Below are positions 51,212 through 59,989 of a stretch of DNA of 64,000 nt, one piece after another. Within the stretch, counting starts at the first letter, position 1, and each line of letters begins with the position of its first letter. The stretch comes from Verrucomicrobiota bacterium (GTDB lineage: Bacteria > Verrucomicrobiota > Verrucomicrobiia > JABWAM01), in assembly GCA_023269615.1 (NCBI GenBank), contig JAHFSY010000013.1:1-64000 (forward strand), written 5' to 3'. A program made the translations under genes and the position numbers. A model generated the notes under the pieces. The model was not told the DNA's origin and searched no databases. It worked only from the letters and a program-made list of their open reading frames with translations.

Positions 51212-51355
51212 ATGAGCCTGAAAAATATTTATTTATTCATCTGTCTCATCACCTGCATCGGCCTCGCGTCCGCGAACTTCAGGGGCTGGGTGATCTGGAA
51301 TTCCATTTTTCCCGCCAGCTACGTGCACACGGAGCCCGGCTCACATCACAAATAA
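51212..51355 (+). CDS. Small membrane/exported peptide of the SPFH operon
   Basis: 47 residues: MSLKNIYLFICLITCIGLAS then ANFRGWVIWNSIFPASYVHT and a short polar end. One hydrophobic N-terminal segment could be a signal or a single helix. It begins 6 bases after the previous stop and ends 19 bases before the DUF350 gene, so it sits squarely inside the operon. Not recognised as a family. Confidence 0.6.
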   Translation: MSLKNIYLFICLITCIGLASANFRGWVIWNSIFPASYVHTEPGSHHK

Positions 51356-51374
51356 CCTACAAAAGATAAACACC

Positions 51375-51593
51375 ATGATCCCATCCCAACTCATCGCCCA
51401 ATTCTACAGTGCCATCATCTTTTCATTCCTGGGCCTCGCCGTCTTCGGCCTGGGCTTTGTCATCTTCGACAAACTCACGCCGTACCATCTCTGGAAGGAA
51501 GTCGTCGAGAAACGAAATACGGCGCTGGCCATCGTCGTCGGCTCGGTCGCGCTCGGCACCTGCCTCATCATCGCGGCGGCCATCCACGGCTGA
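51375..51593 (+). CDS. DUF350 (YjfL-type) membrane protein, single unit
   Basis: 72 residues with two helices: SAIIFSFLGLAVFGLGFVIFDKLTP and NTALAIVVGSVALGTCLIIAAAIHG. This is one DUF350 repeat with the conserved FDKLTP turn and the TALAIVVGxxxLG second helix; many relatives carry two copies. DUF350 proteins often neighbour spermidine synthase-like and SPFH/PspA genes. Probably oligomerises. Confidence 0.88.
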   Translation: MIPSQLIAQFYSAIIFSFLGLAVFGLGFVIFDKLTPYHLWKEVVEKRNTALAIVVGSVALGTCLIIAAAIHG

Positions 51594-51622
51594 ACTTACC
51601 GCATCCACACCGGAATCCTTTC

Positions 51623-53119
51623 GTGGAGACACTGCTCCTCATCTCCGTCTTCGTCATCGCCACCTGCGGGCTGGTGTATGAACTTATTGCGGGGACGATG
51701 GCGAGCTACCTGCTCGGGGATTCCGTCACGCAGTTCTCGACGGTGATCGGCTCCTATCTCTTCGCCATGGGGATCGGCGCATGGCTCTCGAAGCACATCT
51801 CGCGCAATCTCGTCGCCGTCTTCATCCAGGTCGAGCTCCTGATCGGCCTCTTCGGCGGCGCGTCGGCCATCCTGCTCTTCGCCGCATTCGAGCATGTCGC
51901 CTCCTTCCGCCTGCTGCTCTACACGGTGGTGACGATCATCGGCGTCCTCGTCGGCCTCGAAATCCCGCTCCTGATGCGCATCCTCAAGGACCGCTTTGAA
52001 TTCAAGGATCTCGTCTCCCGCATCTTCACCTTCGACTACGTCGGCGCACTCGTCGCCTCGCTCCTCTTTCCGCTCATCCTCGTGCCGCGGCTCGGTCTCG
52101 TCCAGTCAGCCCTCCTCTTCGGCATCCTCAACATCCTGGTCGCGCTCCTCACCCTGCATCTCTTCTCACGAGAAATTCCCTGGGTCCGCCTCATGCGGGG
52201 CACCGCATTCGGCCTTCTCATTGCCATGACGCTCGCCTTCGCCTACTCGGAACGCCTGGTCTCCTTCTCCGAATCCTCGGTCTATCCCGACCCGATCCTT
52301 TACGCCCGCTCATCGCCATACCAGCGCATCGTGCTCACCAAGTCCGAGCACGACCTGCGCCTCTACCTCAACGGCAACCTGCAATTCAGCTCACGCGACG
52401 AGTACCGCTACCACGAGGGTCTCGTCCACCCCGGGCTCGCCGCCGTGCACAACCCACGCGATGTGCTCGTCCTCGGCGGCGGAGATGGGCTTGCCCTCCG
52501 GGAAATCCTCAAGTATCCCTCCGTGCAGACAATCACTCTCGTGGACCTTGACGCCGAGATGACCCGTCTCTTCTCAACGCAACCGGTGCTCACGCAGTTG
52601 AATGGGGGTTCGCTTTCCTCGCCGAAGGTGAAGATCATCAGCCAGGACGCCTTTATCTGGCTGCGCAACAACCGGCGACACTTCGATTTCATCGCCGCCG
52701 ATTTCCCCGATCCATCCAACTACTCAATCGGCAAGCTGTACACCACCTCGTTTTTCCGCCTGGTGCACGACGCGCTGGCTCCCGACGGTGTCTTCGTTGT
52801 GCAATGCACCTCGCCGCTCATCGCGCGCAAATCCTTCTGGTGCATCAACCGCACGCTGCAGGAGGAACGCTTCTTCACCGCGCCCTACCACGTGTACGTC
52901 CCGTCCTTCGGTGAGTGGGGTTTCATCATCGGAACCACACACCCCTACATGCAGCCGGAACAATTTCCGTCAGGCCTGCGCTTCATGAGCCTCGACACCG
53001 CGCAGAACATTTTCCATTTCCCCGATGACATGAAAATGGTTGAAACGGAAGTGAACCGTCTCACCAACCAGGCGCTCGTCCGCTACTTCGAAAGCGAATG
53101 GGGCGGATACGCCCATTGA
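51623..53119 (+). CDS. Membrane-embedded spermidine synthase-like aminopropyltransferase
   Basis: 498 residues from GTG 51623. Residues 1-205 hold about seven helices (ETLLLISVFVIATCGLVYELIAG...GIGAWLSKHI). The C-terminal half is a spermidine synthase domain: YQRIVLTKSEHDLRLYLNGNLQFSSRDEYRYHEGLVHPG, VLVLGGGDGLALREILKYPSV, then FIAADFPDPSNYSIGKLYTTSFF with the proton-accepting Asp in place. It should transfer an aminopropyl group from decarboxylated AdoMet, made by the speD gene at the end of this operon. The membrane half suggests a lipid, a membrane-bound acceptor or product export. Confidence 0.9.
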   Translation: METLLLISVFVIATCGLVYELIAGTMASYLLGDSVTQFSTVIGSYLFAMGIGAWLSKHISRNLVAVFIQVELLIGLFGGASAILLFAAFEHVASFRLLLYTVVTIIGVLVGLEIPLLMRILKDRFEFKDLVSRIFTFDYVGALVASLLFPLILVPRLGLVQSALLFGILNILVALLTLHLFSREIPWVRLMRGTAFGLLIAMTLAFAYSERLVSFSESSVYPDPILYARSSPYQRIVLTKSEHDLRLYLNGNLQFSSRDEYRYHEGLVHPGLAAVHNPRDVLVLGGGDGLALREILKYPSVQTITLVDLDAEMTRLFSTQPVLTQLNGGSLSSPKVKIISQDAFIWLRNNRRHFDFIAADFPDPSNYSIGKLYTTSFFRLVHDALAPDGVFVVQCTSPLIARKSFWCINRTLQEERFFTAPYHVYVPSFGEWGFIIGTTHPYMQPEQFPSGLRFMSLDTAQNIFHFPDDMKMVETEVNRLTNQALVRYFESEWGGYAH

Positions 53120-53123
53120 ACCC

Positions 53124-54740
53124 ATGAAGCTCACGCGACGGGAATTCCTGGCGGCCAGCGCGACACTCGCAGCCGGCGCGGCTGTCTGCGGTTTCGCGTC
53201 GCATCCCCCACCCCGCCGCTTCACCGGAAAAATTCTCGGCGCCGGGGCAAAGACGGGACACCTGCTGCGCGACGGCGGAATCCCCCCGCCTTCCCTGAAC
53301 GATCGCACCGGAGTGGTGATCGTGGGCGGCGGCATCGCGGGGCTCGCCGCAGCGCGCGCGATGAAGCAGCGCGGGTTCGACGATTTCCAGATCCTCGAGC
53401 TGGAGGAACAAGCTGGAGGCAACTCGACGAGCGGGCGCAACGCCGTCTCCTCATACCCGTGGGGCGCGCATTATGTGCCGCTCGCCAATCCGGAAAATCG
53501 CGACTTGCTGAAACTCTTTGAGGAACTGGGCGTCATCACCGGCCACGACGCGGCGGGGTTGCCCGTTTACGACGAGTATTTTCTCTGCGCCGACCCGCAC
53601 GAGCGTCTCTACATCCACGGGCGCTGGCAGGAGGGACTTGTCCCGCAGGTGGGCACAACCTCGCGCGACCAGGAGCAATACAGGGATTTTTTTTCAACGA
53701 TGGAAAACTACCGGAGAGCGAAGGGGCGCGACGGCCGTCCCGCGTTCGCGATCCCGCTCGATACCAGTTCGCACGATCCGGAATTCATCCAGCTCGACTC
53801 GATCAGCATGGAGGAATTCCTGCGCCAACACGGATGGGACTCGGAGCCCCTGCGCTGGTATGTGAATTATTGCTGTCGCGACGATTACGGCGCGACGATG
53901 GGCGAAACCTCCGCGTGGGCGGGAGTCCACTATTTTGCATCGCGCCGCGGGCTTGCCGCCAATGCAAACAGCCAGACCGTGGTGACGTGGCCCGAAGGCA
54001 ACGGCTGGATCGTCAATCGCTTCCGTCAAACCGTCGACGCCCACGTGCGTCCATCATGCCTCGCCGCAAACATTGAGCAGGACGGGCGCGGTGTGTTGGT
54101 GGATTATTACGACGTCGTGAAGAAGCAGACGGTCCGCGTCACAGCCAGGGCTGTGATCTTCTGCGCGCCGCGATTCGTGGCAGCGAAGGTTATCCGCGAT
54201 CTACGCGAAAAATCCGGAACGGCGGATGCCTTCACCTATTCGCCATGGGCGGTGGCGAACATCACGCTCAAATCGCGTCCCGCCGGGCGTGGTGCGGACC
54301 TTTCGTGGGACAACGTGATGTATTCGAGCGACTCGCTGGGTTACGTGCTCGCAACGAACCAGAGTCTGGAATCCCATCCGCACGAGGCGGTGATCACGTG
54401 GTACCAGCCCCTGAGCGACAAGCCGCCGCGTGAAGCCCGCATGGATGCGCTCGCGACAAGTTACGACACGTGGGCGAACCGCGTCGTGCGCGACCTGGAG
54501 AGAGCTCATCCGGGAATTGCGGAGGAAATCATGCAGCTCGACGTGTGGCTGTGGGGACACGGCATGATCCGCCCAACACCCGGATTCATCTGGGGAAAAG
54601 CGCGTCAGGACGCATTGAAGCCGTCGGGGAACGTCTTCTTCGCGCATTCCGACACGAGCGGCATCTCGATCTTCGAGGAGGCCTATGCGAGGGGAATTGC
54701 AGCGGCGAAGCAGGTGCTCGACCACCTGAAGCATTCATGA
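53124..54740 (+). CDS. Tat-exported FAD-dependent amine oxidase-like oxidoreductase
   Basis: 538 residues. Tat signal TRREFLAASATLAAGAAV. FAD-binding motif GVVIVGGGIAGLAAARAMKQRG and ILELEEQAGGNSTSGRN, the flavin amine oxidase/phytoene desaturase pattern. The C-terminal DTSGISIFEEAYARGIAAAKQVL supplies the second FAD loop. With aminopropyl-transfer genes upstream and speD downstream, oxidation of a polyamine-like product in the periplasm is a good guess. Start 4 bases after the synthase stop. Confidence 0.88.
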   Translation: MKLTRREFLAASATLAAGAAVCGFASHPPPRRFTGKILGAGAKTGHLLRDGGIPPPSLNDRTGVVIVGGGIAGLAAARAMKQRGFDDFQILELEEQAGGNSTSGRNAVSSYPWGAHYVPLANPENRDLLKLFEELGVITGHDAAGLPVYDEYFLCADPHERLYIHGRWQEGLVPQVGTTSRDQEQYRDFFSTMENYRRAKGRDGRPAFAIPLDTSSHDPEFIQLDSISMEEFLRQHGWDSEPLRWYVNYCCRDDYGATMGETSAWAGVHYFASRRGLAANANSQTVVTWPEGNGWIVNRFRQTVDAHVRPSCLAANIEQDGRGVLVDYYDVVKKQTVRVTARAVIFCAPRFVAAKVIRDLREKSGTADAFTYSPWAVANITLKSRPAGRGADLSWDNVMYSSDSLGYVLATNQSLESHPHEAVITWYQPLSDKPPREARMDALATSYDTWANRVVRDLERAHPGIAEEIMQLDVWLWGHGMIRPTPGFIWGKARQDALKPSGNVFFAHSDTSGISIFEEAYARGIAAAKQVLDHLKHS

Positions 54741-55843
54741 AACCTTCATCTTCCCAACCCTGGATCGCCTCGCCGTTCGTGGACGGTTTTTTCATCCTGG
54801 CGCCGGCGTTCCTCACCACGGGCCTCGTGATTCTCTTTCCTCAAACATTCGGCGCAGCCAGCGACATTCCGCTCTGGACGTGGTTCATCCTGATCGTGTG
54901 CGTGGACGTCGCCCATGTGTACAGCACTCTGTTTCGAACCTACTTTGACCCGGAGGAATTCGGCGCACGCCGCGGTCTCTACACACTGGTGCCCCTGATC
55001 GGATGGATGATCGGCGTGATGCTTTACTCCCGCGGCCACCTCATCTTCTGGCGTGTGCTCGCCTATCTCGCCGTGTTTCATTTCATCCGTCAGCAATATG
55101 GCTTCATGATGATCTACTCGCGCAAGGAGATGGACCAGCCGAAATGGGGTCGCCTGCTCGACCAGGCGGCGATCTACGCGGCCACGCTCTATCCGATTGC
55201 GTGGTGGCACACGCATCTTCCACGGAATTTCTCGTGGTTTGTGGCCGGTGATTTTTTCAGCCTGAAATCGTCGACGCTTGATCCGATCCTTTTCACGTTC
55301 TACCTCGCCACGCTCCTCGCATACGCGTTGAAGGAAACACGGGCGTGGCGGGCGAATGGAAGAGTGAACGCGCCGAAAAATCTCCTGCTCGTCGGAACGG
55401 CAATCTCCTGGTACGTCGGCATTGTGGGTTTCAACGGCGATCTCGCGTTCACGATGACGAACGTCGTGGCGCATGGAATTCCGTACATGGCGCTGGTGTG
55501 GGTTTACAGCCGGAAGCGGGTGACGGCGCCGGTCGGAGCGGCGTCACTCTTCACGGCATTGCTGCGTCCGCGGATGCTGGGCATGGCCGTGTTCGTTGCA
55601 ACGGTGTTCGTGCTGGCGTATGTGGAGGAGGGATTTTGGGACGGACTGGTGTGGCGCGATCACGAGGCGGCATTCGGCTGGTTCGCGCACCTGCCGAAGC
55701 TGGCGGACAAGGCGACGCTCGCATGGGTCGTGCCCCTCCTGGCTCTCCCGCAGATCACGCATTACGTGCTCGATGGATTCATCTGGCGGATGCACGGCGG
55801 CCACGCCGAATGGAAATCGTTCACCCTTCGCACAGAAGCATGA
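54737..55843 (+). CDS. Polytopic membrane protein of the polyamine-SPFH operon
   Basis: 368 residues from ATG 54737, overlapping the stop of the oxidase gene (ATGA). About eight to nine helices, with His residues in or near them (VDVAHVYSTLFRT, VFHFIRQQYGFMMIY, WWHTHLPRNF, NVVAHGIPYMALVW, PQITHYVLDGFIWR). The many membrane His residues recall desaturase- or heme/diiron-type membrane enzymes. Family not recognised. Spaced 1 base from speD. Confidence 0.75.
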   Translation: MKPSSSQPWIASPFVDGFFILAPAFLTTGLVILFPQTFGAASDIPLWTWFILIVCVDVAHVYSTLFRTYFDPEEFGARRGLYTLVPLIGWMIGVMLYSRGHLIFWRVLAYLAVFHFIRQQYGFMMIYSRKEMDQPKWGRLLDQAAIYAATLYPIAWWHTHLPRNFSWFVAGDFFSLKSSTLDPILFTFYLATLLAYALKETRAWRANGRVNAPKNLLLVGTAISWYVGIVGFNGDLAFTMTNVVAHGIPYMALVWVYSRKRVTAPVGAASLFTALLRPRMLGMAVFVATVFVLAYVEEGFWDGLVWRDHEAAFGWFAHLPKLADKATLAWVVPLLALPQITHYVLDGFIWRMHGGHAEWKSFTLRTEA

Positions 55844-55844
55844 C

Positions 55845-56195
55845 ATGAAGGCACTTGGACATCATCTGCTCATCGAGTATCACGGCTGCGACGCAAAACG
55901 CCTGGCAAGCAAGCGGCAAGTACGCGACGCCATGGTGAAAGCCGCGCGACACGCGGGCGCAACCATTGTCGCGGAGGTCTTCCACAAGTTCAGCCCGCAC
56001 GGTGTGAGCGGCGTGGTGGTGATCGCAGAATCTCATGTGGCAGTGCACACATGGCCCGAGCACCGCTTCGCGGCGGTGGACGTGTTTTCGTGCAGCGACA
56101 GGCTCAGGCGCAAGGTCATCCGCGACTTGTTGCGGAAATCATTCCATGCCCGCCGGGTTTCCAGCCGGGAAATCCAGAGGGGCCGGCTTGGGTGA
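55845..56195 (+). CDS. speD: S-adenosylmethionine decarboxylase proenzyme
   Basis: 116 residues, the size of the short bacterial/archaeal class. GHHLLIEYHGCD opens the protein. The self-cleavage site VVIAESHVAVHTWPE has the Glu-Ser pair that forms the pyruvoyl group, and AAVDVFSCSD has the catalytic Cys. It makes decarboxylated AdoMet, the aminopropyl donor for the membrane synthase encoded earlier in the same operon. Last gene; 22 bases separate it from the convergent NAD-kinase-like gene. Confidence 0.94.
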   Translation: MKALGHHLLIEYHGCDAKRLASKRQVRDAMVKAARHAGATIVAEVFHKFSPHGVSGVVVIAESHVAVHTWPEHRFAAVDVFSCSDRLRRKVIRDLLRKSFHARRVSSREIQRGRLG

Positions 56196-56217
56196 AATTT
56201 AGAAACTTTTCCGTCCA

Positions 56218-57222
56218 TCAGACAACCAGATTCCCCTCTCTCTCGGCCAGGGTGATGAGAGCCTTGGTTCCTGAATTGAACTCGAGGAAATCCTTCTCGA
56301 TGCCGTCGCTGAAAATCACGCCGTTCTCGGCCATTTGCGATGTCAGGACCAGGGGCTGCTCCCGCGTGACCTGTCCGAAAATCACCGTCGCCGAGGTCCG
56401 TTGACTCGGGAATGGTTCCCGTACCGTGTAGTAGAGATACTGCGCATCCCACGGAAATTCGCTCCGTGCGGGAAGCCCCGCGTCCTCCATCTTCCGCGGG
56501 CTCGACGATTTCGTTTTCGATCCCGGCTTCGCTGCGCCCATGCCGCCGTGGTCAATCGTGTGCGCAATTCCAAGCGCGCCGGTCAGCAGGCTCTTGAACC
56601 AGCCGGTCGATCCCAAGCCCGTCGATACAATCACCCCGCTCGAGGATTGTTCCTCCTGGCGCCCGTTGATCGCAATCGTGTAACGGGCTGAGATGTGCGA
56701 TTTCGGACCGATGAAGAGGTCGTTGACGGCATACAAGGCCTGGCCGTTGTTGAGCGAAGCCTTGGCCATCGTCACCGATTTCGTGGCGCGTCCTTTTTGA
56801 AGGACCTCGGGGACGATCTTTGCCAGGTCCCCGACGGCAAAGGGCAGGAGTTTTCCATCCCACCTTGCAGGATCGGGATTGACGCCGATCAGCCGTTGTC
56901 CCGAGAGATATTTGACCGTGTTGGCAACGAGTCCATCCTGGCCAAGGGCGATCACGAGGTCATCGTCGCCAAAGATGAAGTTGGGCAGGAAACCCCGCTC
57001 GATGGTCTGGACGCGTCCAAGCTCGGAGAGGGTCCGCTCCGCCTCCATGACCGCCTGATGATAGCGTTCGTCCTCGCTGAGATAGTCGGAGAAATCCGCC
57101 CCGAGATGTTCGATGTAGAAGCGCGCCTGGCCCACCGTGTTGTAGCGCACCACCAGTTCCGCCAGGCGCGTCCGCCGAGTCACGAGAACGATCTTGCTCT
57201 CCGTGAGTCTTTCCATGGTCAT
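56218..57222 (-). CDS. NAD kinase-like protein
   Basis: 334 residues. Central motif is FGDDDLVIALGQDGLVANTVKYL, where the canonical GGDGT of NAD kinases reads GQDGL. SSSGVIVSTGLGSTGWF matches the conserved second region (DGVIVSTPTGSTAY). RLIGVNPDPARWDGKLLPF corresponds to GINxG...GFL. So the fold is kept but the phosphate loop deviates; it may bind or phosphorylate NAD or a relative. Its ATG overlaps the stop of the SPFH gene (ATGA), and the unit is headed by an NrtR-type regulator of NAD metabolism. Confidence 0.8.
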   Translation of the reverse strand: MTMERLTESKIVLVTRRTRLAELVVRYNTVGQARFYIEHLGADFSDYLSEDERYHQAVMEAERTLSELGRVQTIERGFLPNFIFGDDDLVIALGQDGLVANTVKYLSGQRLIGVNPDPARWDGKLLPFAVGDLAKIVPEVLQKGRATKSVTMAKASLNNGQALYAVNDLFIGPKSHISARYTIAINGRQEEQSSSGVIVSTGLGSTGWFKSLLTGALGIAHTIDHGGMGAAKPGSKTKSSSPRKMEDAGLPARSEFPWDAQYLYYTVREPFPSQRTSATVIFGQVTREQPLVLTSQMAENGVIFSDGIEKDFLEFNSGTKALITLAEREGNLVV

Positions 57223-58241
57223 TTTCCCGTCTTGTGCTGCATGAGTTCGCGCAGCAGATCCGGCGAGATGTTGAGTTGTCCAATCTTGTCAGCCCGTCCT
57301 GCGAGCTCTTGGAAGGCCACGGCGATGAGCTGTTCGGGTCTCATACCCACGCTGGCGAGAGCCTGGACGACCTTGGTATCCACCGAGCTGAGCGCATGCA
57401 TGGTGGTTTCGATGCCATAGGCGCGGGCCTTGGCTTCCGCGTTGGAGTTTTCCGCCGCGAGTCCCACGAGTTCCTTTCTCTTGTTCTCAAGCTCGATGCT
57501 CGAAAGCATCTGCGCCTGGTGGAGCTGGGACTCCTTTTCCTGAATGGCGCGCTCGGCCTCCATCTGTGTCTCGCGGATCTGGCGCTTCTTGTTCTCGACG
57601 GCGATGTCCGTGTTGAGCTCGTTCTCCTTGATCGAGCGCTCCTGTTCCACCGCCGCGTTGCGGCGCGCATAGATGGCGCCATCGGCCTCCTTGAGGAGTT
57701 CCTCCCGCGTCTCGGTTTCAAGGGCGCGCGCCGTTTCGGGTGTCGGTTTCACAGCCAGGATCGCGAGCCCAAGGATCTCAACCCCCAGCGAACTCATCTC
57801 GTTGGCTTCAACGAGCCCCTTGCGAATCCCCTTCACAATCGTCTCCGTGCCGCGGATGGCCTGGCGAAGAGTCAGACGCTGGAGCTCGGCTCGTGCCAGC
57901 ACATTCACGGCGTTCACCACGCGCTGGGGCAGTTTTTGCGGGTCTTCCGAAAGGTAATTCCTTCCGTGGGCATCAAGCGTGAAGTTCATGAGCGTGGCCA
58001 GCCGCCGGGGCTCGCTCACCCGGTAACTGACCTGGCCCTGAATCGTCACCGACTGGAAATCCGCCGTCGTCTCGGCGAAGATGAACGGCGCCTCGGCCGA
58101 GCTGATCGGCACGGCGGCGAGCGAGGTGGTCGGCGCGTAGTAGAAAAACGACAATCCCGTGCCTTCACGGACGATCTTTCCCCTCCCGTACTGCAGGAGG
58201 TAGATGGTGGGCTGTGCCTTGATGAATTGGATTCCAAGCAT
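57219..58241 (-). CDS. SPFH/Band 7 protein of the nrtR unit
   Basis: 340 residues from ATG 58241. MLGIQFIKAQPTIYLLQYGRGKIVREGTG opens a Band 7 domain without an N-terminal membrane helix; SYRVSEPRRLATLMNF and VEANEMSSLGVEILGLAILAVKPTPETARAL fit the family. Residues about 205-300 form a Glu/Arg-rich coiled coil (VEQERSIKENELNTDIAVENKKRQIRE). It differs from the SPFH-SHOCT protein at 48244. Co-transcribed with an NAD-kinase-like gene downstream and an nrtR-like gene upstream. Confidence 0.85.
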   Translation of the reverse strand: MLGIQFIKAQPTIYLLQYGRGKIVREGTGLSFFYYAPTTSLAAVPISSAEAPFIFAETTADFQSVTIQGQVSYRVSEPRRLATLMNFTLDAHGRNYLSEDPQKLPQRVVNAVNVLARAELQRLTLRQAIRGTETIVKGIRKGLVEANEMSSLGVEILGLAILAVKPTPETARALETETREELLKEADGAIYARRNAAVEQERSIKENELNTDIAVENKKRQIRETQMEAERAIQEKESQLHQAQMLSSIELENKRKELVGLAAENSNAEAKARAYGIETTMHALSSVDTKVVQALASVGMRPEQLIAVAFQELAGRADKIGQLNISPDLLRELMQHKTGK

Positions 58242-58263
58242 AGAAACTCCTTTGTTTGAGTGT

Positions 58264-58953
58264 TTATAACCAAAAATCGAATCCGCGCTTTTTAAGCTGC
58301 TGATATTTGCGCTCGTCGAAGCGGTAAAGGCGGGCTGCGCGATGAGCCACGTCCTTTTCGATCTCGTCGAGTTCCACCAACAACCCCATGCCGAGGATCT
58401 TTTTGCGGAAATTACGCTTGTCGAGCGTCTCTTCCAGCGACGCCTCATAAAGATGCTGGAGCTGGGAAAGGGTGAACTTGGGCGGCAGCAGCTCAAATCC
58501 AATCGGCTCGTAGCGGACCTTGCCCTTCAATCGCGTCAGCGCCATCGCGAGAATCTGCTCGTGGTCAAAGGCCAGCGACGGGATCTCGTCCACGGGAAAC
58601 CACGCCGCGTCACGCGCATCCGTCGCAGCCCTGGCCTCATGCTCGTCCAGCTTCACGAGCGCATAGTAGGCAACGCTGACCACCCTCTCCCGCGGGTCGC
58701 GATCCACGCCCCCAAACGTGTAAAGCTGTTCCAGATAGACCTGGCCGAGACCGGTCTCCTCGAGAAGCTCACGTCGGGCAGCCTCCTCCAGCGTCTCCCC
58801 CATGTGGACAAACCCCCCGGGCAACGCCCACTTGCCTGCAAAAGGCTCGATGTCGCGCTGGATCAAAAGGACCTTCAGATCTCCCTCATCCAAACCAAAG
58901 ACCACGCAGTCAACGGTGAGGGCGGGACGGGGATGGCGGTAGGTGTGTTTCAT
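58264..58953 (-). CDS. nrtR: NrtR-type Nudix transcriptional regulator
   Basis: 229 residues from ATG 58953. Residues 1-140 are a Nudix fold with [24 protein letters not shown], in which the REx2EE core is kept as RELLEE; the C-terminal 75 residues are the NrtR winged helix ([32 protein letters not shown]). NrtR proteins bind ADP-ribose or similar NAD products and repress NAD genes. Two matching palindromes lie just upstream, and its own operon encodes an NAD-kinase-like protein, which fits autoregulation. Confidence 0.9.
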   Translation of the reverse strand: MKHTYRHPRPALTVDCVVFGLDEGDLKVLLIQRDIEPFAGKWALPGGFVHMGETLEEAARRELLEETGLGQVYLEQLYTFGGVDRDPRERVVSVAYYALVKLDEHEARAATDARDAAWFPVDEIPSLAFDHEQILAMALTRLKGKVRYEPIGFELLPPKFTLSQLQHLYEASLEETLDKRNFRKKILGMGLLVELDEIEKDVAHRAARLYRFDERKYQQLKKRGFDFWL

Positions 58954-58963
58954 GGAATTCTTC

Positions 58964-59002
58964 GTGTAATTTCTACACCATAATAGTGTTATTTTCACAC
59001 TA
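58964..59002. promoter_or_regulatory. Tandem operator palindromes upstream of nrtR
   Basis: GTGTAATTTCTACAC at 58964-58978 and GTGTTATTTTCACAC at 58986-59000 (extended to TAGTG...CACTA at 58984-59002) share the plan GTGTnATTTynACAC, centred 22 bases apart, i.e. on one face of the helix. They begin 11 bases upstream of the nrtR start codon. Confidence 0.7.
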
Positions 59003-59062
59003 TGTCAAGCCGGCGGCGACGTTTTTTGGCTGAAACATGCCTGCCCTTCCCCCGACCACGAC

Positions 59063-59908
59063 TCAGGGCAATGCCCCCTCGCGCTTGAGAAGCTGTCGTT
59101 TGCGCCCGACGCCCCACCGATAACCGCTGAGCCCGCCGTCGGACCGGATCACCCGATGGCACGGGACGATGGCGGCGACGGGGTTCGTCGCGCAAGCCCG
59201 GGCAACCGCACGCACGGCCGAAGGGTGCCCGATGCGCGCCGCAACCTCCCGGTAGCTTGCGGTCTGTCCGACTGGAATTTCACGCAACGCCTGCCACACC
59301 CGTTGTTGAAAGGCAGTTCCCCGAATATCGAGCGGCAGGTCAATCCGCCCAGCGGGATGTTTCACGTGCTCCACGATCGCCGTAACCCAGGCGTCAAACG
59401 CGCGATCTGGTTTTTCAAACACCGCCTTGGGAAAATCCTGACGCAACTCCCGCTCCAGCTTGACCCGCACATCCCCAAAACGAACCGAGCAGATGCCGCG
59501 CGCAGTCCCAGCAACCAACACCAACCCGAGCGGGCACGAAGTAATGGCATATCGGATCGCGACCCCATTGCCACCGCCCCGATATTCACTTGGCGTCATC
59601 CCCAGCGTCTCGGGAGAGCGCTCGTAAAAGCGGCTGTTGGAATTGAACCCGGCGCCATAGATGGCCTCGGTGACAGACCCCCGCGCGCGTAATTCCGACC
59701 GCACCCGCCCCGTCCGCCGCGCTGCGGCGTATTGACGGGGCGTGACGCCAACCACCTTTTTGAACATGCGATGAAAATGATACCGGCTCAGCCCGACGGC
59801 CTCGGCCAGCGCATCCAGCCCCGGCGAAGAATCCGAAGCTTCGATGATCCGGCAAGCCCGTGCGGCAAGCCCGGCGTGCCTCTCCCGCAGTGATTGGATT
59901 TGATTCAT
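59063..59908 (-). CDS. Ada-like protein: AraC helix-turn-helix plus O6-methylguanine-DNA methyltransferase
   Basis: 281 residues. Residues about 10-110: AraC-type DNA-binding domain (LDALAEAVGLSRYHFHRMFKKVVGVTPRQY and AIYGAGFNSNSRFYE). Residues 120-281: methyltransferase with GTAFQQRVWQALREIPVGQTASYREVA and the active-site VPCHRVIRSDGGLSGYRWG. The N-terminal phosphotriester-repair zinc domain of E. coli Ada is absent, so it cannot sense methyl phosphotriesters in that way. Repairs O6-alkylguanine and may regulate repair genes. Alone in its transcription unit. Confidence 0.92.
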   Translation of the reverse strand: MNQIQSLRERHAGLAARACRIIEASDSSPGLDALAEAVGLSRYHFHRMFKKVVGVTPRQYAAARRTGRVRSELRARGSVTEAIYGAGFNSNSRFYERSPETLGMTPSEYRGGGNGVAIRYAITSCPLGLVLVAGTARGICSVRFGDVRVKLERELRQDFPKAVFEKPDRAFDAWVTAIVEHVKHPAGRIDLPLDIRGTAFQQRVWQALREIPVGQTASYREVAARIGHPSAVRAVARACATNPVAAIVPCHRVIRSDGGLSGYRWGVGRKRQLLKREGALP

Positions 59909-59989
59909 ACGCTCACTTTACAACAGGAGAATACCACGCGCACTCCGCCAATTGCTTTCAAATTCACACGAGGTTGACTTCTCCCTTTT

